Assembly (NCBI GenBank): GCA_035235625.1
Contig: CP141143.1
Location: 22,985,092-23,049,091 of the forward strand
DNA from: Saururus chinensis
Lineage: Eukaryota; Streptophyta; Magnoliopsida; Piperales; Saururaceae
Direction: 5' to 3'
Length of the DNA stretch: 64,000 nt
In this document: piece after piece, positions 1 through 11,489 of the stretch
How the letters are laid out: each line of letters begins with the position of its first letter
Position numbering within the stretch: the first letter of the stretch is position 1
Program-made: the position numbers and the translations under genes
The notes under the pieces: model-generated
What the model saw: the letters and a program-made list of their open reading frames with translations, nothing else
What the model was told of the DNA's origin: nothing
Databases searched by the model: none

Positions 1-300
1 CTAGTGATGGCTAGCGTGTATGTTGACGTATGTATGCATGTGCTAGTGATGGCTAACGTGCATGTTTGAAGTATGTTTGGATTATGCATGTGCTAGTGAT
101 GGCTAGCATGCATGTTTGGAGTATGTATGAATTATGCATGTGCTAGTGATGGCTAGCGTGCATGTTTGAAGTATGTATGAATATGTGTGCATGTGCTAGT
201 GATGGCTATCGTGTATGTTCGATGTATGTATGCATGTGCAAGTGATGGCTAGCGTGTATGTTTGGCGTATGTATGTATGCACTAGTGATGGCTAGTGAGC
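1..300 (+). repeat. Tandem array, ~40-52 bp unit, in the A1 left LTR
   Basis: CTAGTGATGGCTA or a close variant recurs at about 1, 43, 93, 143, 195, 239 and 282. The units are joined by TGTATG/CATGTG-rich spacers. The same array, with a unit near 60 bp, recurs in the related LTR at about 10256-10505. A single unit survives in the inverted LTR near 52045-52090. The array is therefore a resident part of the family A LTR. Confidence 0.9.
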
Positions 301-1014
301 ATGTTTGTAAGCTACTTATGTATGACCGTATATATATGTTATACGTATGGGTGATAGACATACATATGTATGATGGCTATTGCCTATGTTATGGATGTGT
401 GTATGCGCTTGTGGGTAGAGGTATGGCTATGGATGGTATGAAGTGACAGTGTTTAATATGGATTGGATATGGATGTGTAAGAGTATGACGGATGGCAGAG
501 GTTATGGGTATGACAGGTGAGGATTGTCAGACAGTAAGAGTGTTCATAATTGTACAAGCATAACGTATAGATTATGAAGTGAAAAGTAAGCATAATAAGT
601 GAGATATAAGTAAGAGGGCGACAACTGGGTTGGTTCTGAGGAGCTTCATTTGATGAGGTCAGTGTAAGATGATTTGGCCATAAGGTGGATGGCAAAGTAT
701 GTAAGAGTGTAAGGGTTTGATGTATGATGAGTTTTTTCCATGATGTGGACGGGTTAAGTGAAGTCTGCTGCCCTGACAAACTAGGGTTTCGATCGGGCTC
801 AACTTCAGTTTGATCAGTCGAGGATTGTGAATTTGTGTGGCATAATTGTATCGCATAATATACTTAATTGAAACTTGAATTATAATCACAACTAATGATA
901 GCGTTGTGAGTTTGAGACCTGAGGGTTCGACGGATTAAGTTCCGTGTTGGGCTAGCCGATAATGAGTCGGCTGAGTATTTCTCATGTCTTGGCCATGGTG
1001 TTTATCCTGTGGGA

Positions 1015-1275
1015 TGTTGTCTGTGTGCTGTATAGAGCACCAGACGTCTGATGCTCTGCTGAGAGCGATGTGTGTTTCTGATTTGGTCTGCGTGCTGTAT
1101 TAAGACCAGGCGTTTGATGCTCCGTTGAGAGCAATGTATGTTTCTGACTTTGTTTGTGTGCTGTATGAAGCCCAGACGTCTAATACTCTGTTGAGAGTGA
1201 AGTATGTTTTCGATTTGGTCTGTGTGCTGTGTAAGCCCAGACGTTTGATGCTCTGTTGAGAGCGTTGTATGATTC
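1015..1275 (+). repeat. Tandem array, ~64 bp unit, about 4 copies
   Basis: The unit contains GTGTGCTGTAT, CCAGACGTCTGATGCTCT and TTGAGAGCGATGT. Copies start near 1020, 1087, 1150 and 1213. A reverse-complement remnant is visible near 51180-51300 in the inverted LTR. It is part of the family A LTR. Confidence 0.85.
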
Positions 1276-1341
1276 CGCCCAAGAGTGGCACTGTACGTTT
1301 CTGCCCAAGTGGCACTGTATGTTTTCTGCCCAAGAGTGGCA

Positions 1342-1482
1342 TTGGCACTATAAGACCCATTATGGTGGGCAATTCTATGGCACTATAAGACCCATTATGG
1401 TGGGCGATTCTATGGCACTATAAGACCCATTATGGTGGGTGATTTTATGGCACTATAAGACCCATTATGGTGGGCAACTGTA
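1342..1482 (+). repeat. Tandem array, 35 bp unit, 4 copies
   Basis: GGCACTATAAGACCCATTAT followed by GGTGGGC and a short variable tail repeats every 35 bp. The copies are nearly identical, so amplification is more recent than the surrounding LTR divergence. It lies in the A1 left LTR. Confidence 0.9.
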
Positions 1483-1699
1483 TGACCCCTTATGTGTGGG
1501 TGTTTATGTTTGCGTGCTCAGGTAAGTAGTATCATGGATCTACTCTTACCTGTTTGATCCAGTGCCCCATGAGCATTAGTGTGCCTTACCTTTGGAAAAG
1601 TCCATGACGTCTAGTCACTCCCCGGAGGTTAAGGTCTTGCCCCAGTGGCATTCTTTTCCATTTCGACGCTGGAGCTTATTAGTTGTAATGTGCTTCAGT

Positions 1700-1990
1700 G
1701 GTCGATAGTATGTGTACGATTATGAGTATGAGCACGACTGTAAGCGTATGTGTATGAGCACGACTGTAAGCGTATGTGTATGAGCACGACTGTAAGATTA
1801 TGAGTATGAGCATGACTGTAAGCGTATGAGTATGAGCACGACTGTAAGAGTATGTGTATGAGTACGATTGTGAGAGTATGTTTCTGAGTAAGACAATAAG
1901 TGTATGATTTTGAATAAGACCTTACAAGTAAGGTCATACGAGTATGATTGTACGAGTAAGGTTGTACAAGTATGCGTATGTTGTTTGAGT
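1700..1990 (+). repeat. Tandem array, ~24 bp unit (GTATGAGCACGACTGTAAGC)
   Basis: GTATG(A/T)GTATGAGCACGACTGTAAG-like units repeat with growing divergence to the right. A single degenerate version is seen on the minus strand near 50800-50880. It is part of the family A LTR. Confidence 0.85.
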
Positions 1991-2755
1991 ATGCGTACGA
2001 TGGTACGAGTAAGTTTGTAAGACCCTGGATAAGGGTGTTTGTGTAAGTTTAATTTGATGGTATGATTTTGGCACTATGGTGCATTTGGTATGTTTGTATG
2101 CGTATGAGTATGATCATATTGATATGCCTATCTGCTTCATGTTTGAGTTGCATGAACGCATGTATTTATGAACTTATTGAGTTCACCGTTTGGGTTTTCC
2201 CCTACTGGGTATTTTCCTACTAAGTATGAAAATACTCATTACCCTACTTTTTAGCCCCGTTGTAAAGGGAGGTTTTGCAGGTTGTGCGGAGAGCTCCTGG
2301 AGATGGATGCTTATTTCAGCGGTGGATTGATTCCCGTTGACTCAGGTATATGCTTGACTCATTGCGAGTTTATTTGTGCCACGATCCGATGTATTGGGTG
2401 AGATGAGAAATTAGATGTTTATCATTCTGGACTTTCATTTGGATTAGTCTGTGGACTGTTATGGGACTTGCACTCAGGGATGCCTGGGATAGATTTGTAT
2501 TTAAAGTTTATGATCATAGCAATTTATTCGTATGTGCGTTTTCGAGTAGCGCCTGATGATATTTTCTTTGGCCGTACGATGTTTGACCGTATGATGAAAA
2601 TATTTAGATGGAAAATGGATGTTTACTGTTTTAAATTATAAACTGTTTTATCAGGTTTTGGTTTCGTCATTTTTCCTCCGATTTACAGACGTTATATTGC
2701 AAAAATTTTTCTTGAATTTTAAGGAAAATGTATGAAAAATCTTGAGCGTTACAGT

Positions 2756-2767
2756 TGGTATCGGAGC
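2756..2767 (+). other. Primer-binding site of retroelement A1
   Basis: TGGTATCGGAGC starts two bases after the LTR end. It matches the usual plant initiator-methionine tRNA site TGGTATCAGAGC at 11 of 12 bases. It fixes the plus orientation of A1 and the 3' end of its 5' LTR at 2753. Confidence 0.85.
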
Positions 2768-3679
2768 CCAGGCAATCTGACTACAAGTCCATAACAGTCG
2801 CAAGTCCAGAGTCGTGGCATGTAAGAGTAAGTTGAGATTTGGTTTTGGAATGGGTCAAGGTGAATGTTTTCCCTTGATTCGATTTGTTTCTGTTGTTGGG
2901 CAGAGTTGAGCCGAAGTGCCTCCGCCGCCGAGAGTTTTGGTCGGTTGGATTGCACATTTATTGGCTAAGGAGAGCCATTGATTGCTTTTGAATATGTTGA
3001 GTTTCTGAAAGGTTTGCTAGCACCTTAACGGTTGGTAAGAGAGCCAGAGGCTGCTAGTGTTGAATTGAGGTTACGAAGTACCTCGTTGAGGTTTTGTAAG
3101 CTCCGAATGACCGGAGAGTGGTTATAACCACATACGTTCTGACTAGTGAAAATCTGTCGGATGTATTTTCTTCCTAATTGGCCAGCTTGTGACCTAGATG
3201 AAGTACTTTTCTGTGACCTTCGTTGTCGGAAGGTTTTGAAATCCCTTTTGCCGGAGGCAAGGGAGTTTGTGAGTGGTGGAGTATGAGACTCTTTTCACCT
3301 CCTTCCGGAGATTCGTGGTTAAGAGTGGTTAAAAGGATGAGATTTTGAGCCTCCAAGATTGTGGACGGCTTTTGAGGTAACTACTTCGACACTGGTGAGT
3401 GTGGTGGTTATTATTTTGAGGAAGGAGGGCGTGAGTTTGGTGTGGTTTTGATGTTTGGTTGACTGCTCAGAGAGTAGTGGTAAACTGTCATAAGAAACGT
3501 GTGATGCTTGTGTGCCCTAAAGGTTTGAATGTTGTATCCAGGGTGTTCGAAAACGGTCAGCCCTATGCTTTGGGTGAACTGTTAAGGCCAGGTGATGCGC
3601 AACTAAAAGTGTGCAGAGCCTTTTGGCGGGTTGTTTGAGAAGTGGTCTCAGGGATTAGTCTAAAGGGCTAGACATTGTC

Positions 3680-3880
3680 TGTGATTTTTTGGACATGTTC
3701 CCTGATGACTTACCGTGTTTTCCGCCGAAGTGAATGGTGGAGTTCGTTGAGTTAGTGCTTAGCGCACTCTACCTCTAGGGCATCGTATGGGATGACCTGC
3801 TAGAGTGGAACAAACTCAATGATGAGTTTGCAGAACTTATGATTAAGAGGATTGTTTGACCTCTTGGGGGTACATCAGAT
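3680..3880 (+). pseudogene. Degenerate Ty3-gypsy reverse-transcriptase start
   Basis: The frame from about 3687 reads FLDMFPDDLPCFPPK, then a stop, then MVEFVEL. This matches the conserved entry of chromoviral reverse transcriptase (F-x-D-V-F-P-x-x-L-P-G-L-P-P-x-R-E-V-E-F). Further on, EWNKLNDEFAELMIKRIV with PLGG corresponds to the helix leading to the IRPSxSPWG motif. Stops and frameshifts are frequent and the catalytic YVDD region is not found. The remainder of gag-pol has been lost between here and 5812. Confidence 0.65.
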
Positions 3881-4303
3881 TTGTATCGGTGATGAAGTAG
3901 GTTGTATTCCTATGTTTATGCATTGACGTTGTGTGTAACTGAGCGACTTTGAAGAATAAGTTTCTTGCTCATATTGGATGACCCTTGGGAGGTCTTGTAT
4001 GAAAATACACTTTGATTCGCTGGCATGTTGGGCCGAGGTAAGTGAGCTATAGATGCTCAAATGTGAATTGTCTGGCACTGTGCATATAGGTTGAAATTAG
4101 CCAGGCAATGGCTTCAGACAGCGCAATGCTGATAAGTGAGTTATGCAAATTGGAGGCGAAGTGATCTCCGGTTCAGTTACGATCACTTCAGTCAGATCCT
4201 TTAATGGACAAGGTAAGTTGTGGATGACAAAGGTCATTCGTGTGGCGAAGATATTGTGGCAAGTATCATACTTCCGAGATGGTGACTTGGGATGTTCAGG
4301 CGG

Positions 4304-5711
4304 TGATAAGTATGAAATATATATATATTTTATATGTCTTTTACCTTATTTGCTAGTATATATTAGGTTAATTTAGAGTTAGTTATGGTTTATTTAGATT
4401 AAGATAGATATTAGTATTTTAGTTTAATTATTAATAATTTTGCAGTTATTAGTAGTTTAGATGTGTATTTAAAGCAAGTTGGAATTTTAGTTATATTCTA
4501 GATGTCTAAAGTATGATATTTTATGTTTTGTAGGTAAAATGCGCTTATCGAGGTACTTGGACAATATTTGGAATAATTAAAAATAGTCTTGACATGCTTT
4601 AAAGTGATTTCGACAACGTTTCAGAGTTATAAACAAGTTGGAAACTAATATGGACACGAAGGAAAGCTTAATGAACAGAATATGGATCAGTTACGCATTG
4701 CGTAAACATCAGATCCGTTTGAACGGGCTGCAGGGCATTCGAACGGGATAACGTGATTTTGAAGAAAAACTCAGTATAAGTGTTCGAACGGGCATGCAGG
4801 GCGTTAGAACGGCATAACGCGCAGTTTCCTTGTTTGACCCAAATTTCAATCCTTTTCATATTGGACTTCTTTCTACGAAACTTATGCCTATAAAAAGACA
4901 TATTTGGCTTAAAATTGAGGGATTCCAGTAGATTTTATGAAGAGAAAAAGGAAGAAGAAGATGGAAGAGAACTCAAAGCTTTTAATGGAGATTCAAGTGC
5001 TTTCTTCTACAATGGAAGGCTAGACTTTTCTTTTACTTAGGAGTTGATGAAGCTATAGATAAGTTTTAGTTTCTTTTCTTTTTAATTTAGATCTCAGTTG
5101 TGAATGATGACAATTATATGATAAGGATTTCCTTTTTAATGGAAGAGCTTTTAATGTTTATTCAAGTCTATGTTGATTTATTGATAGATTGATGTGATTT
5201 TGATATTTGCATCGATTGTAATTTCTATGATTTAGATGAGATGGTCATACAATAGTTTTAATGTTCAGATAATTAATAACTTGGATGAGTTATACTAAGA
5301 TTAGACGGGTCATGCCTATAGCTAGTTTAGTGTAGATGATTCGTGCTATTGTCAAAGATAGTTCATGTCATGGAATTTAATTAATGATTCTTTCTAAAGT
5401 AATTCTAGCTTGTAGCTGAGAATACTTGTTCATATTCACACTAGATTTAGATTAAAAGTTAAGGAATTGTTATGGTTCTATAGTGGATTCGATTTCCTAA
5501 GTAATTTCTATCATATTAATCTCTTGCTTTTAATATAGTTGATTCCTTTCTTTTGCTTAATTAAAGTTTAAGTTTGTTTTAGTTTTCAATCAACAAATTC
5601 CTCTTTAGATTTAGTGATAATCCATCCGTCCCTGAGGTTCGACAACCCTTAAATACTTATCCTAGTACAATTACCTTGTACACTTGCAAAGGGTTTAATT
5701 ATAAACGATTA
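4304..5711 (+). mobile_element. Solo LTR inserted in A1 (TSD GGCGG)
   Basis: The segment begins TGATAAGTATG and is flanked by GGCGG at 4299-4303 and 5712-5716. Removing it rejoins the A1 internal sequence. A TATA box (TATAAAA, 4889-4895) on the plus strand sets the orientation. A CCCTGAGGTTCGACAACC block near 5630 resembles the R-U5 part of many plant LTRs. The 3' end reads GATTA rather than the canonical CA, so either the terminal base has mutated or the boundary is off by a base or two. No internal domain remains. Confidence 0.7.
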
Positions 5712-5776
5712 GGCGGATATGAGAGAGAGATACCCCGAGGTATTTGTTGTTTCAGCTGTACGTTGTAAGTTGATCG

Positions 5777-5812
5777 TGAAATTTCGGGGATGAAATTTTT
5801 TCGAGGGAAGAA
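5777..5812 (+). other. Polypurine tract region of retroelement A1
   Basis: GAAATTTCGGGGATGAAATT followed by TTTTCGAGGGAAGAA lies immediately before the 3' LTR start TGTAAGG at 5813. This is the signature preceding the 3' LTR in Tekay/Del-type elements and marks the plus-strand DNA primer. Confidence 0.75.
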
Positions 5813-7103
5813 TGTAAGGTCCCTGATTTTTCTATGATTTTTTGGGATTTTCCTGCCATTTTTCTGGTCATTTTTGGCAGGAAAATGTGACGCTTTAGAG
5901 TATGTGTAATTGTGTATTTTCCCCTATATTTATACCGTAGAGTTGGGTGTGGGGCTTATTCGCAAGCTGCAGGCCTCACTGCGCGCTTACGGCGCAAATT
6001 TTGGAGGTTCGACGCGTAACCAGTGAGTTAACGCACGCTGAGGATAAGTTTGGAAAAAAAAATAAAAAGAAAAGGATCGGGAGACCCCGATCCAGAACCT
6101 CCTGGAGGAGGAACAATGATTTTGGCACGATGGTGCATTTGGTATGACTTTGGCACGATGGTGCATTTGGTATGATTGTATGCGTATGAGCATGATATTG
6201 ATATGCATATCTGCTTCATGTTTGAGTTGCATGAACGTATGTATTTATGAAATTAGTGAGTTCATTGTTTTGGTTTCCCCTATTGGGTATTTTCCTTCTG
6301 AGTATGAAAATACTCATCACCATACTTTTTAGCCCCGTTGTACAGAAGGTTTTGCAGGTTTGTGAGGAGAGCTCCTGGAGATAGATGCTCATTTCAGTGG
6401 TAGATTGATTCCCATTGACTCAGGTATATGCTTGACTTACTGTGAGTATTTTTGTACCACGATCTGTTGTATTGGGTGAGATGAGAATTAAGATGTTTAT
6501 CTTTCTGGACTTTCGATTGGATTAGACTGTGGACTGTTATGGGACTTGCACTCAGGGATGCCTGGGAGAGATTTGTATTTAAAGTCTATGTAAAGACCCG
6601 ACGCGAGCCGGGCCCACAAAATCACTAATAGAAAATTTCTCTTTTCTTTGAGCCAGGAATCAACATCTGTGTGCGAGAGGTACAACGTTCATCTACGCAC
6701 TATGGAGCTTTAAGGCTTCCCTGTACGTAGACTCAGATTATAACGAACGTATACACACAACGGAGCTTTACAGTTCACCATGTGTAAATCAAAACATATA
6801 TTTATAATTAATTTGGATCGGGCCAACGTTGCTTTGCCGTTGGTTGCCTACGTACGTATTAGATATTATTCCAACACGATTGGATCCGAACGTAGTTCTG
6901 CCTAATGGCTACTACATACAACAAGCATCATAAAATCATATACATATAACGTATCTCCGAATATTTAATCGGAAGTATACAGAAACTCGTCATATATCGG
7001 AGTCAAGCAGAAGTTAACAAACTAACATAATCGTACATCTCGCTTTACCACAGAGCGGGATCAAAATCACATTACATGTCTCGCTCTACCCTAAAGCGAG
7101 ACA

Positions 7104-7525
7104 ACACACATCATGAGCACACATCATGGCATATAAGTACATATCATGGCATCATGAGCACACATCATGGCATATAAGCACACATCATGTCATATAAGTA
7201 CATATCATGGTGTATGAGTACACATCATGGCATATAAGTACACATTATGACATATCAGTACACATCATGGCATATGAGCACACATCATGGCATATGAGCA
7301 TACATCATGGCATATGAGCATACATCATGGCATATGAGCACGCATCATGGCATATAGACACATAACATGGCATATGAGTACACATCATGGCATATAAGTA
7401 CACATCATGGCATATGAGCATACATCATGGCATATAAGTACACATCATGGCATATGAGCATGCATCATGGCATATAGACACATAACATGACATATAGACA
7501 CATAACATGACATATAGGCACATAG
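7104..7525 (+). repeat. Tandem array, 20 bp unit, about 20 copies
   Basis: CACATCATGGCATATGAGCA and close variants (ATAAGTA, ATGAGCA, ATAGACA endings) repeat about every 20 bp with few indels. It lies inside solo LTR B1. The homologous place in the other family B LTR (about 15085) has only one or two units, so the array expanded in this copy. Confidence 0.92.
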
Positions 7526-7674
7526 CACAACAACACATATAAATTGTAGCATCACACACATGCCATTCTATAATTATAACGGAAGATCAGAAATTCTTAC
7601 TTCCTTCATAACTCGTATGGCATCGGTATCTATGGACAGAACTTTGTCTTGCTCCGGGTCTCTTTTTCTCGTTC

Positions 7675-8210
7675 CGGTGTTTGAGAATAACGGGCAAGGC
7701 CTCTTCTTGTCTCAGAGCATTTTCTCTTGATACGGTTGCCAACTCGGAAAATGGAGCCCTCCATCACATAGAACCTACTCGATTTAGTCAAAAACGCCTC
7801 TTGAATCGACTAAATCGGGGTTAGGATGGTCAGAAACAGAGAAAATAAAGTTGGCCGGTACGGGTAGAACCTCTCCTTGTCTTTGGGTGTTTCCTCTCCA
7901 TACGATTGCCAACTCAGAAAATGGAACCTTCCATCGCGTAGAACATACTCGATTTAGTCAAGAACGGCTCTTGAATCAACTAAATCGGAGTTGGGACGCT
8001 CAAGAACGGAGAAAAGGAAGTTTGTCGGTGCTTGAGGATAACGGGCAGAACCTCTCCTTATCTTGGGGTATTTCCTCCTTATACGAACTCCGAATCGAAG
8101 AAAGGACCTCTCCATCACGTAGAACACGCTCGATTTAGTAGGAAACGGGTCTTGAATGGCCTTAATCGGCCTTAGAACGGTCAGAAACGGAGGAAAGGAA
8201 AATCTCCCTG
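7675..8210 (+). repeat. Tandem array, ~178 bp unit, 3 copies, in LTR B1
   Basis: Each unit runs GATAACGGGCAGAACCTCTC, then TACGATTGCCAACTC, CTCCATCACGTAGAACA, CTCGATTTAGT and TTGAATCGACTAAATCGG. Unit starts are near 7683, 7857 and 8037. The family B LTR at 19258-19400 keeps one partial unit. Confidence 0.85.
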
Positions 8211-9044
8211 AAAAACAGAATGAATGGGGGTTTTATAGACCCCCGGCGCGCCAAAACCGCGGTGTTGCGCCGCCATTTCTAGCGGCGGTGCTGGCCGAAA
8301 ATGCACGTGGCACGGTTTGCACCCGCGCGCGATGCGGGTCGCACCCACGTAACCGCGGCGCCCGCTGTTCCGCGGCACGCCAGATGCATGCCGGTCCGCG
8401 TTGTGGCGCGCTAGCAGCACCGCCAATTTCTTTTCTTTTTCTTTTTTTTATTTAAATCCAAATCTTCAAACCCGCGTATCTTCCTATCCCGGATTCGGAT
8501 TCGCGCGTTCTAGGTACCGTTGGACTCGTATCGATGAGCCCTTTAATACCAACCCACTTAAAGTAATAAATCATGCTCTTTATAAGTGGGTCCCACCTAT
8601 ATTGCACGTTTCTCAAATATCATAACTTCCGGTCCCGACCTCCGTTTTGCCCGTTCTTCGAATCGTTACGCTCGTTTCTTCGAGCTCTATTCAAATATGG
8701 AGGTTTCAATGGTTAAAATCATCTATAATTTATTATAAAAATTACTAATTACCTCTAACCCCCTTGGTTAGACGTAATCGAAAAGCGGGGTGTTACAGTC
8801 TATGATCATAGCAATTTAGTTGTACGTGTGCTTTCGAGTAGCGCCTGAGGATATTTGCTTTGGCCATACGATGTTTGGCCATATGATCGAAATATTTAGA
8901 TGGAAAATTGATATTTAGTGTTTTAAATTATAAACTATTTTATCATGTTTTGATTTCGTCATTTTCCTCCGATTTATAGATGTTACATTGCAAAAATTTT
9001 CCGTGAATTTTAAGGAAAATGTATGAAAAATCTATGGCATTACA

Positions 9045-10999
9045 ACCCCAGCCTAGCCTTGCCGTACCTGACTGCCTTGCCGGTACACCCTCTCCCTCGT
9101 TTTGTTCTTTGTATGGGGTAGCATCGGCAAGTGACCTTTGGCCGGCCTCCATTGGGCCAGCCACATAGTTTCGCGACAGCATAGCTGTTGCCCCAGCTTG
9201 GCTGCCAATAATGCGATAGTACAGCCAGAGCCACCGCCATCCCTACCGGCCCTTCTTGTGCATTCGTTGGGTATTTCCCCAATTATTTTATTTGTGTTCA
9301 CAGTGCAAACTGGTTTGTTAGAGGGCCATGCTGTTGTGGCCGTAAGTACCTTGGTACGGCGACAACCTCGTGGCCTTCGCTCCACCTTTGCTCGACCTTG
9401 AGACACCCTCTCCCCTTAGCTGTGTGAGATGCACAACCGCCTGCACCAATTGTTGTGGTTGTGGGTGGCGATTGACAATGTTGTTGTCTCTGGCTCTCTA
9501 CTGGCCCTAGCCTTGTCGCCTTTTGTCGTCTTTGACCGCCTCCATCTAGCCTCTTCTACTTCCCTTTGGCCGTGTGTGCATGTGGCCATGCATGCAATTT
9601 AGGGTATAAGTGCTGCTTTTGCGCTGCCTAATCATTGGATGTCTCTCCTACCGATTGAGTTGACAACCATAGCCCTCCACCTCTCCTCCGTCCTTGTGCC
9701 CTTTGCCTTATGTGGTCCCTTGTAGATGCAAGATAGACATCGTTGAGTGTTGTTCAAGGTCAATTTCGACATCTTACGGCCGGCCGAGTACTTCTCAGTT
9801 GTCGGCCGATCTTCAGTTAGTCCATCTCGACTTTTGGTCATACTTTCTATTTCTGTTGGCATGACCTTTCTCCCGGCTGCCCTTAGTGCACAGTTGTGGA
9901 TTGTAGATTTTTTTGTGTCGATTTGTCACCCCATTTGGCCATGCGTACTTCCAGCGCTTCCTAAACCCTCAGGACATCAACTCTCTCAACTTGTCAATGC
10001 TTTTGCCTGCCTACATGGCCACCATCGTGTACTCGCCATCAAACGTCATTGACTATAAGGTAGGGGAGCTTTGAGCTCGTAATTTTATGATAGCATGCTT
10101 TGAATGTGTAGAAGCATGCTAGGATGATTGAGATTTGATGACCAAAAGTTAAATCATGATCCATTTGCATGACGTAAGAGGATAAATTATGCCTATGTTG
10201 AAATGCATATGACAAGCATGTGAGCTATAAGTATGGTTGATGCACATAGAATATGTGTGTGCTAGTGATGGCTAACGAGTGTTGGTAACTACTTATGTGG
10301 AATATGTATGTGCTAGTAATGACTGGCGAGTATGTTGGTAAACTACATATGTAGATTATGTGTGTGCTAGTGATGACTAGCGAGTATGTTGGTAAACTAC
10401 GTGTGTAGAATATGTATGTGCTAGTGATAACTAGCGAATATGTTGGTAAGCAACATATATGGATTATGTGTGTGTTGGTGATGGCTAGCTAGTATGTTAG
10501 TAAGCTATGTATGGAAGTATGCATATGTTATACATATGTGTGATGAACATACATATGTATAATGGTTATACGCCTGTGCAACGGATATGTGTATGTGTGT
10601 GTGGGCAGAAGGATGGACGATGGATGGTAATAGGTGACAAAGGGTTTGGTATGAATTTGTTGTGGATGTATAAGTGTATGACAGAAGACGGATGATGTAA
10701 GTTTGACAGGAGAGGATTAGAATGGTTCGGTTTGGTTTGGAGCATATGTTAGGGGATCGTCAGATAGTAAGAGTGTTGCATAATTGTGCAAACATAACAT
10801 ATTTGTTATGAAGTTAAAAGTAAGCATAATAAATGAGGTATAAGTAAGAAGGTGATAACTGGGGTTGACTCCGATGAGCTTAGTTTAATGATATCTGAGC
10901 AAGATGCTTTGGCCATAAGGTGGATGAAGAAGAGTGTATGAATATGTAAGGATATGCTTGGTGGTGAGTTATGATTATGAGATAGATGTGTTTAGTGAA
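9045..10999 (+). mobile_element. LTR fragment of a second family A element (A2, left part)
   Basis: This segment follows directly on the end of A1. It aligns in the same orientation with A1 sequence at about 180-770 (its 10256-10999), and in reverse with 51590-53640 of the inverted LTR. The first ~280 bp of the family LTR are absent, which fits A1 having inserted here. The part at 9045-10050 is GC-rich and pyrimidine-skewed and gives overlapping short frames without recognisable domains. Homology stops abruptly at 10999, where family B internal sequence begins. Confidence 0.75.
10256..10505 (+). repeat. Tandem array, ~60 bp unit, 4 copies
   Basis: GTGCTAGTGATGGCTAGCGA, then GTATGTTGGTAA, CTACATATGTAG and ATTATGTGT repeat about every 60 bp. 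It is the A2 counterpart of the array at 1-300, with a longer unit. Confidence 0.85.
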
Positions 11000-11249
11000 C
11001 GAGGGCTACTTAGGGAAGGAGTTTTCCCACAAGACTCCACCTTGTGTGCGCCACTTGCCGATTATTTTTCTCGGCGGGCATCCAGATCAATGCATGTATC
11101 CATACACTCAGGGTATATGCACAAGGATTAGTTTAAATCACATCACTGTACGAAAACCAAAACACTTGGTGGCTTGTACGAAATCAAAATACATAAGCAT
11201 TCGTGTACCATCGTACACACCAAATCATTTTCCACAATATTTTCTTTTC

Positions 11250-11400
11250 ACAAAATAGAGCCATAAATCAGGCTCGATTGAAACACATCACAACCAACAC
11301 TCGCGTATCATCATACGCACCAAATCATTTTTTTTCACAAAACGAAGCCATAAATCAGGCTCGATTGAAATACTCCACAACCCACCCTCAAGATTCAAAT
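11250..11400. repeat. Direct repeat, ~88 bp spacing, 2 copies
   Basis: GCCATAAATCAGGCTCGATT occurs at about 11260 and 11347 with similar flanks (CACCAAATCATTTT and CACAAAA). It lies in the B2 internal region. No coding frame is maintained. Confidence 0.75.
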
Positions 11401-11489
11401 CCCACTTAAAACAGACATTCCACATTCACATCGCAATCCGAAAACTCATACCCAACTAAAACAGACTTGAAATTAAAAATTTGTCTTGA

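Larger units (their letters stand above)
6589..8797 (-). mobile_element. Solo LTR, family B (B1), 2209 bp, TSD GTCTA
   Basis: It begins TGTAAAGACCCG and ends GGGGTGTTACA, with GTCTA at 6584-6588 and 8798-8802. It interrupts the A1 right LTR: the uninterrupted equivalent is seen at 2505-2520. It shares a long block (GCCGTTGGTTGCCTAC and following) with the LTR at 14316-19993, so both belong to one family. On the minus strand TATAAAA at 8237-8231 gives a promoter, matching the minus orientation that the primer site of the other copy implies. The GC-rich part at 8235-8420 gives open frames on both strands that are not genes. Confidence 0.88.
1..9044 (+). mobile_element. Ty3-gypsy retrotransposon A1 (Tekay/Del-like), decayed, with two nested solo LTRs
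   Basis: The left LTR runs from beyond the window edge to 2753 and ends GCGTTACA. A primer-binding site follows at 2756-2767. The internal region (2754-5812) is heavily deleted, keeps a reverse-transcriptase remnant near 3680-3880, and ends in a polypurine tract next to the right LTR. The right LTR starts at 5813 (TGTAAGGTCCCTG), is split by a solo LTR at 6589-8797, and ends at 9044 (GGCATTACA). The two LTRs align from about 2060-2753 against 6110-6588 plus 8798-9044. The right LTR lacks the tandem-array part present on the left, so it carries a large internal deletion. Long LTRs, an iMet primer site and the ATTTCGGGGATGAAATTT motif before the 3' LTR fit the Tekay/Del chromoviruses. No protein is intact, so the element is dead. 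Confidence 0.85.

Noticed and set aside
7104-7525. CRISPR-like look of regular short repeats
   Set aside because: The repeats are contiguous without unique spacers, in a plant LTR. No cas genes.
8156-8455. Overlapping GC-rich frames on both strands
   Set aside because: They lie inside solo LTR B1, have no domain and reflect base composition.
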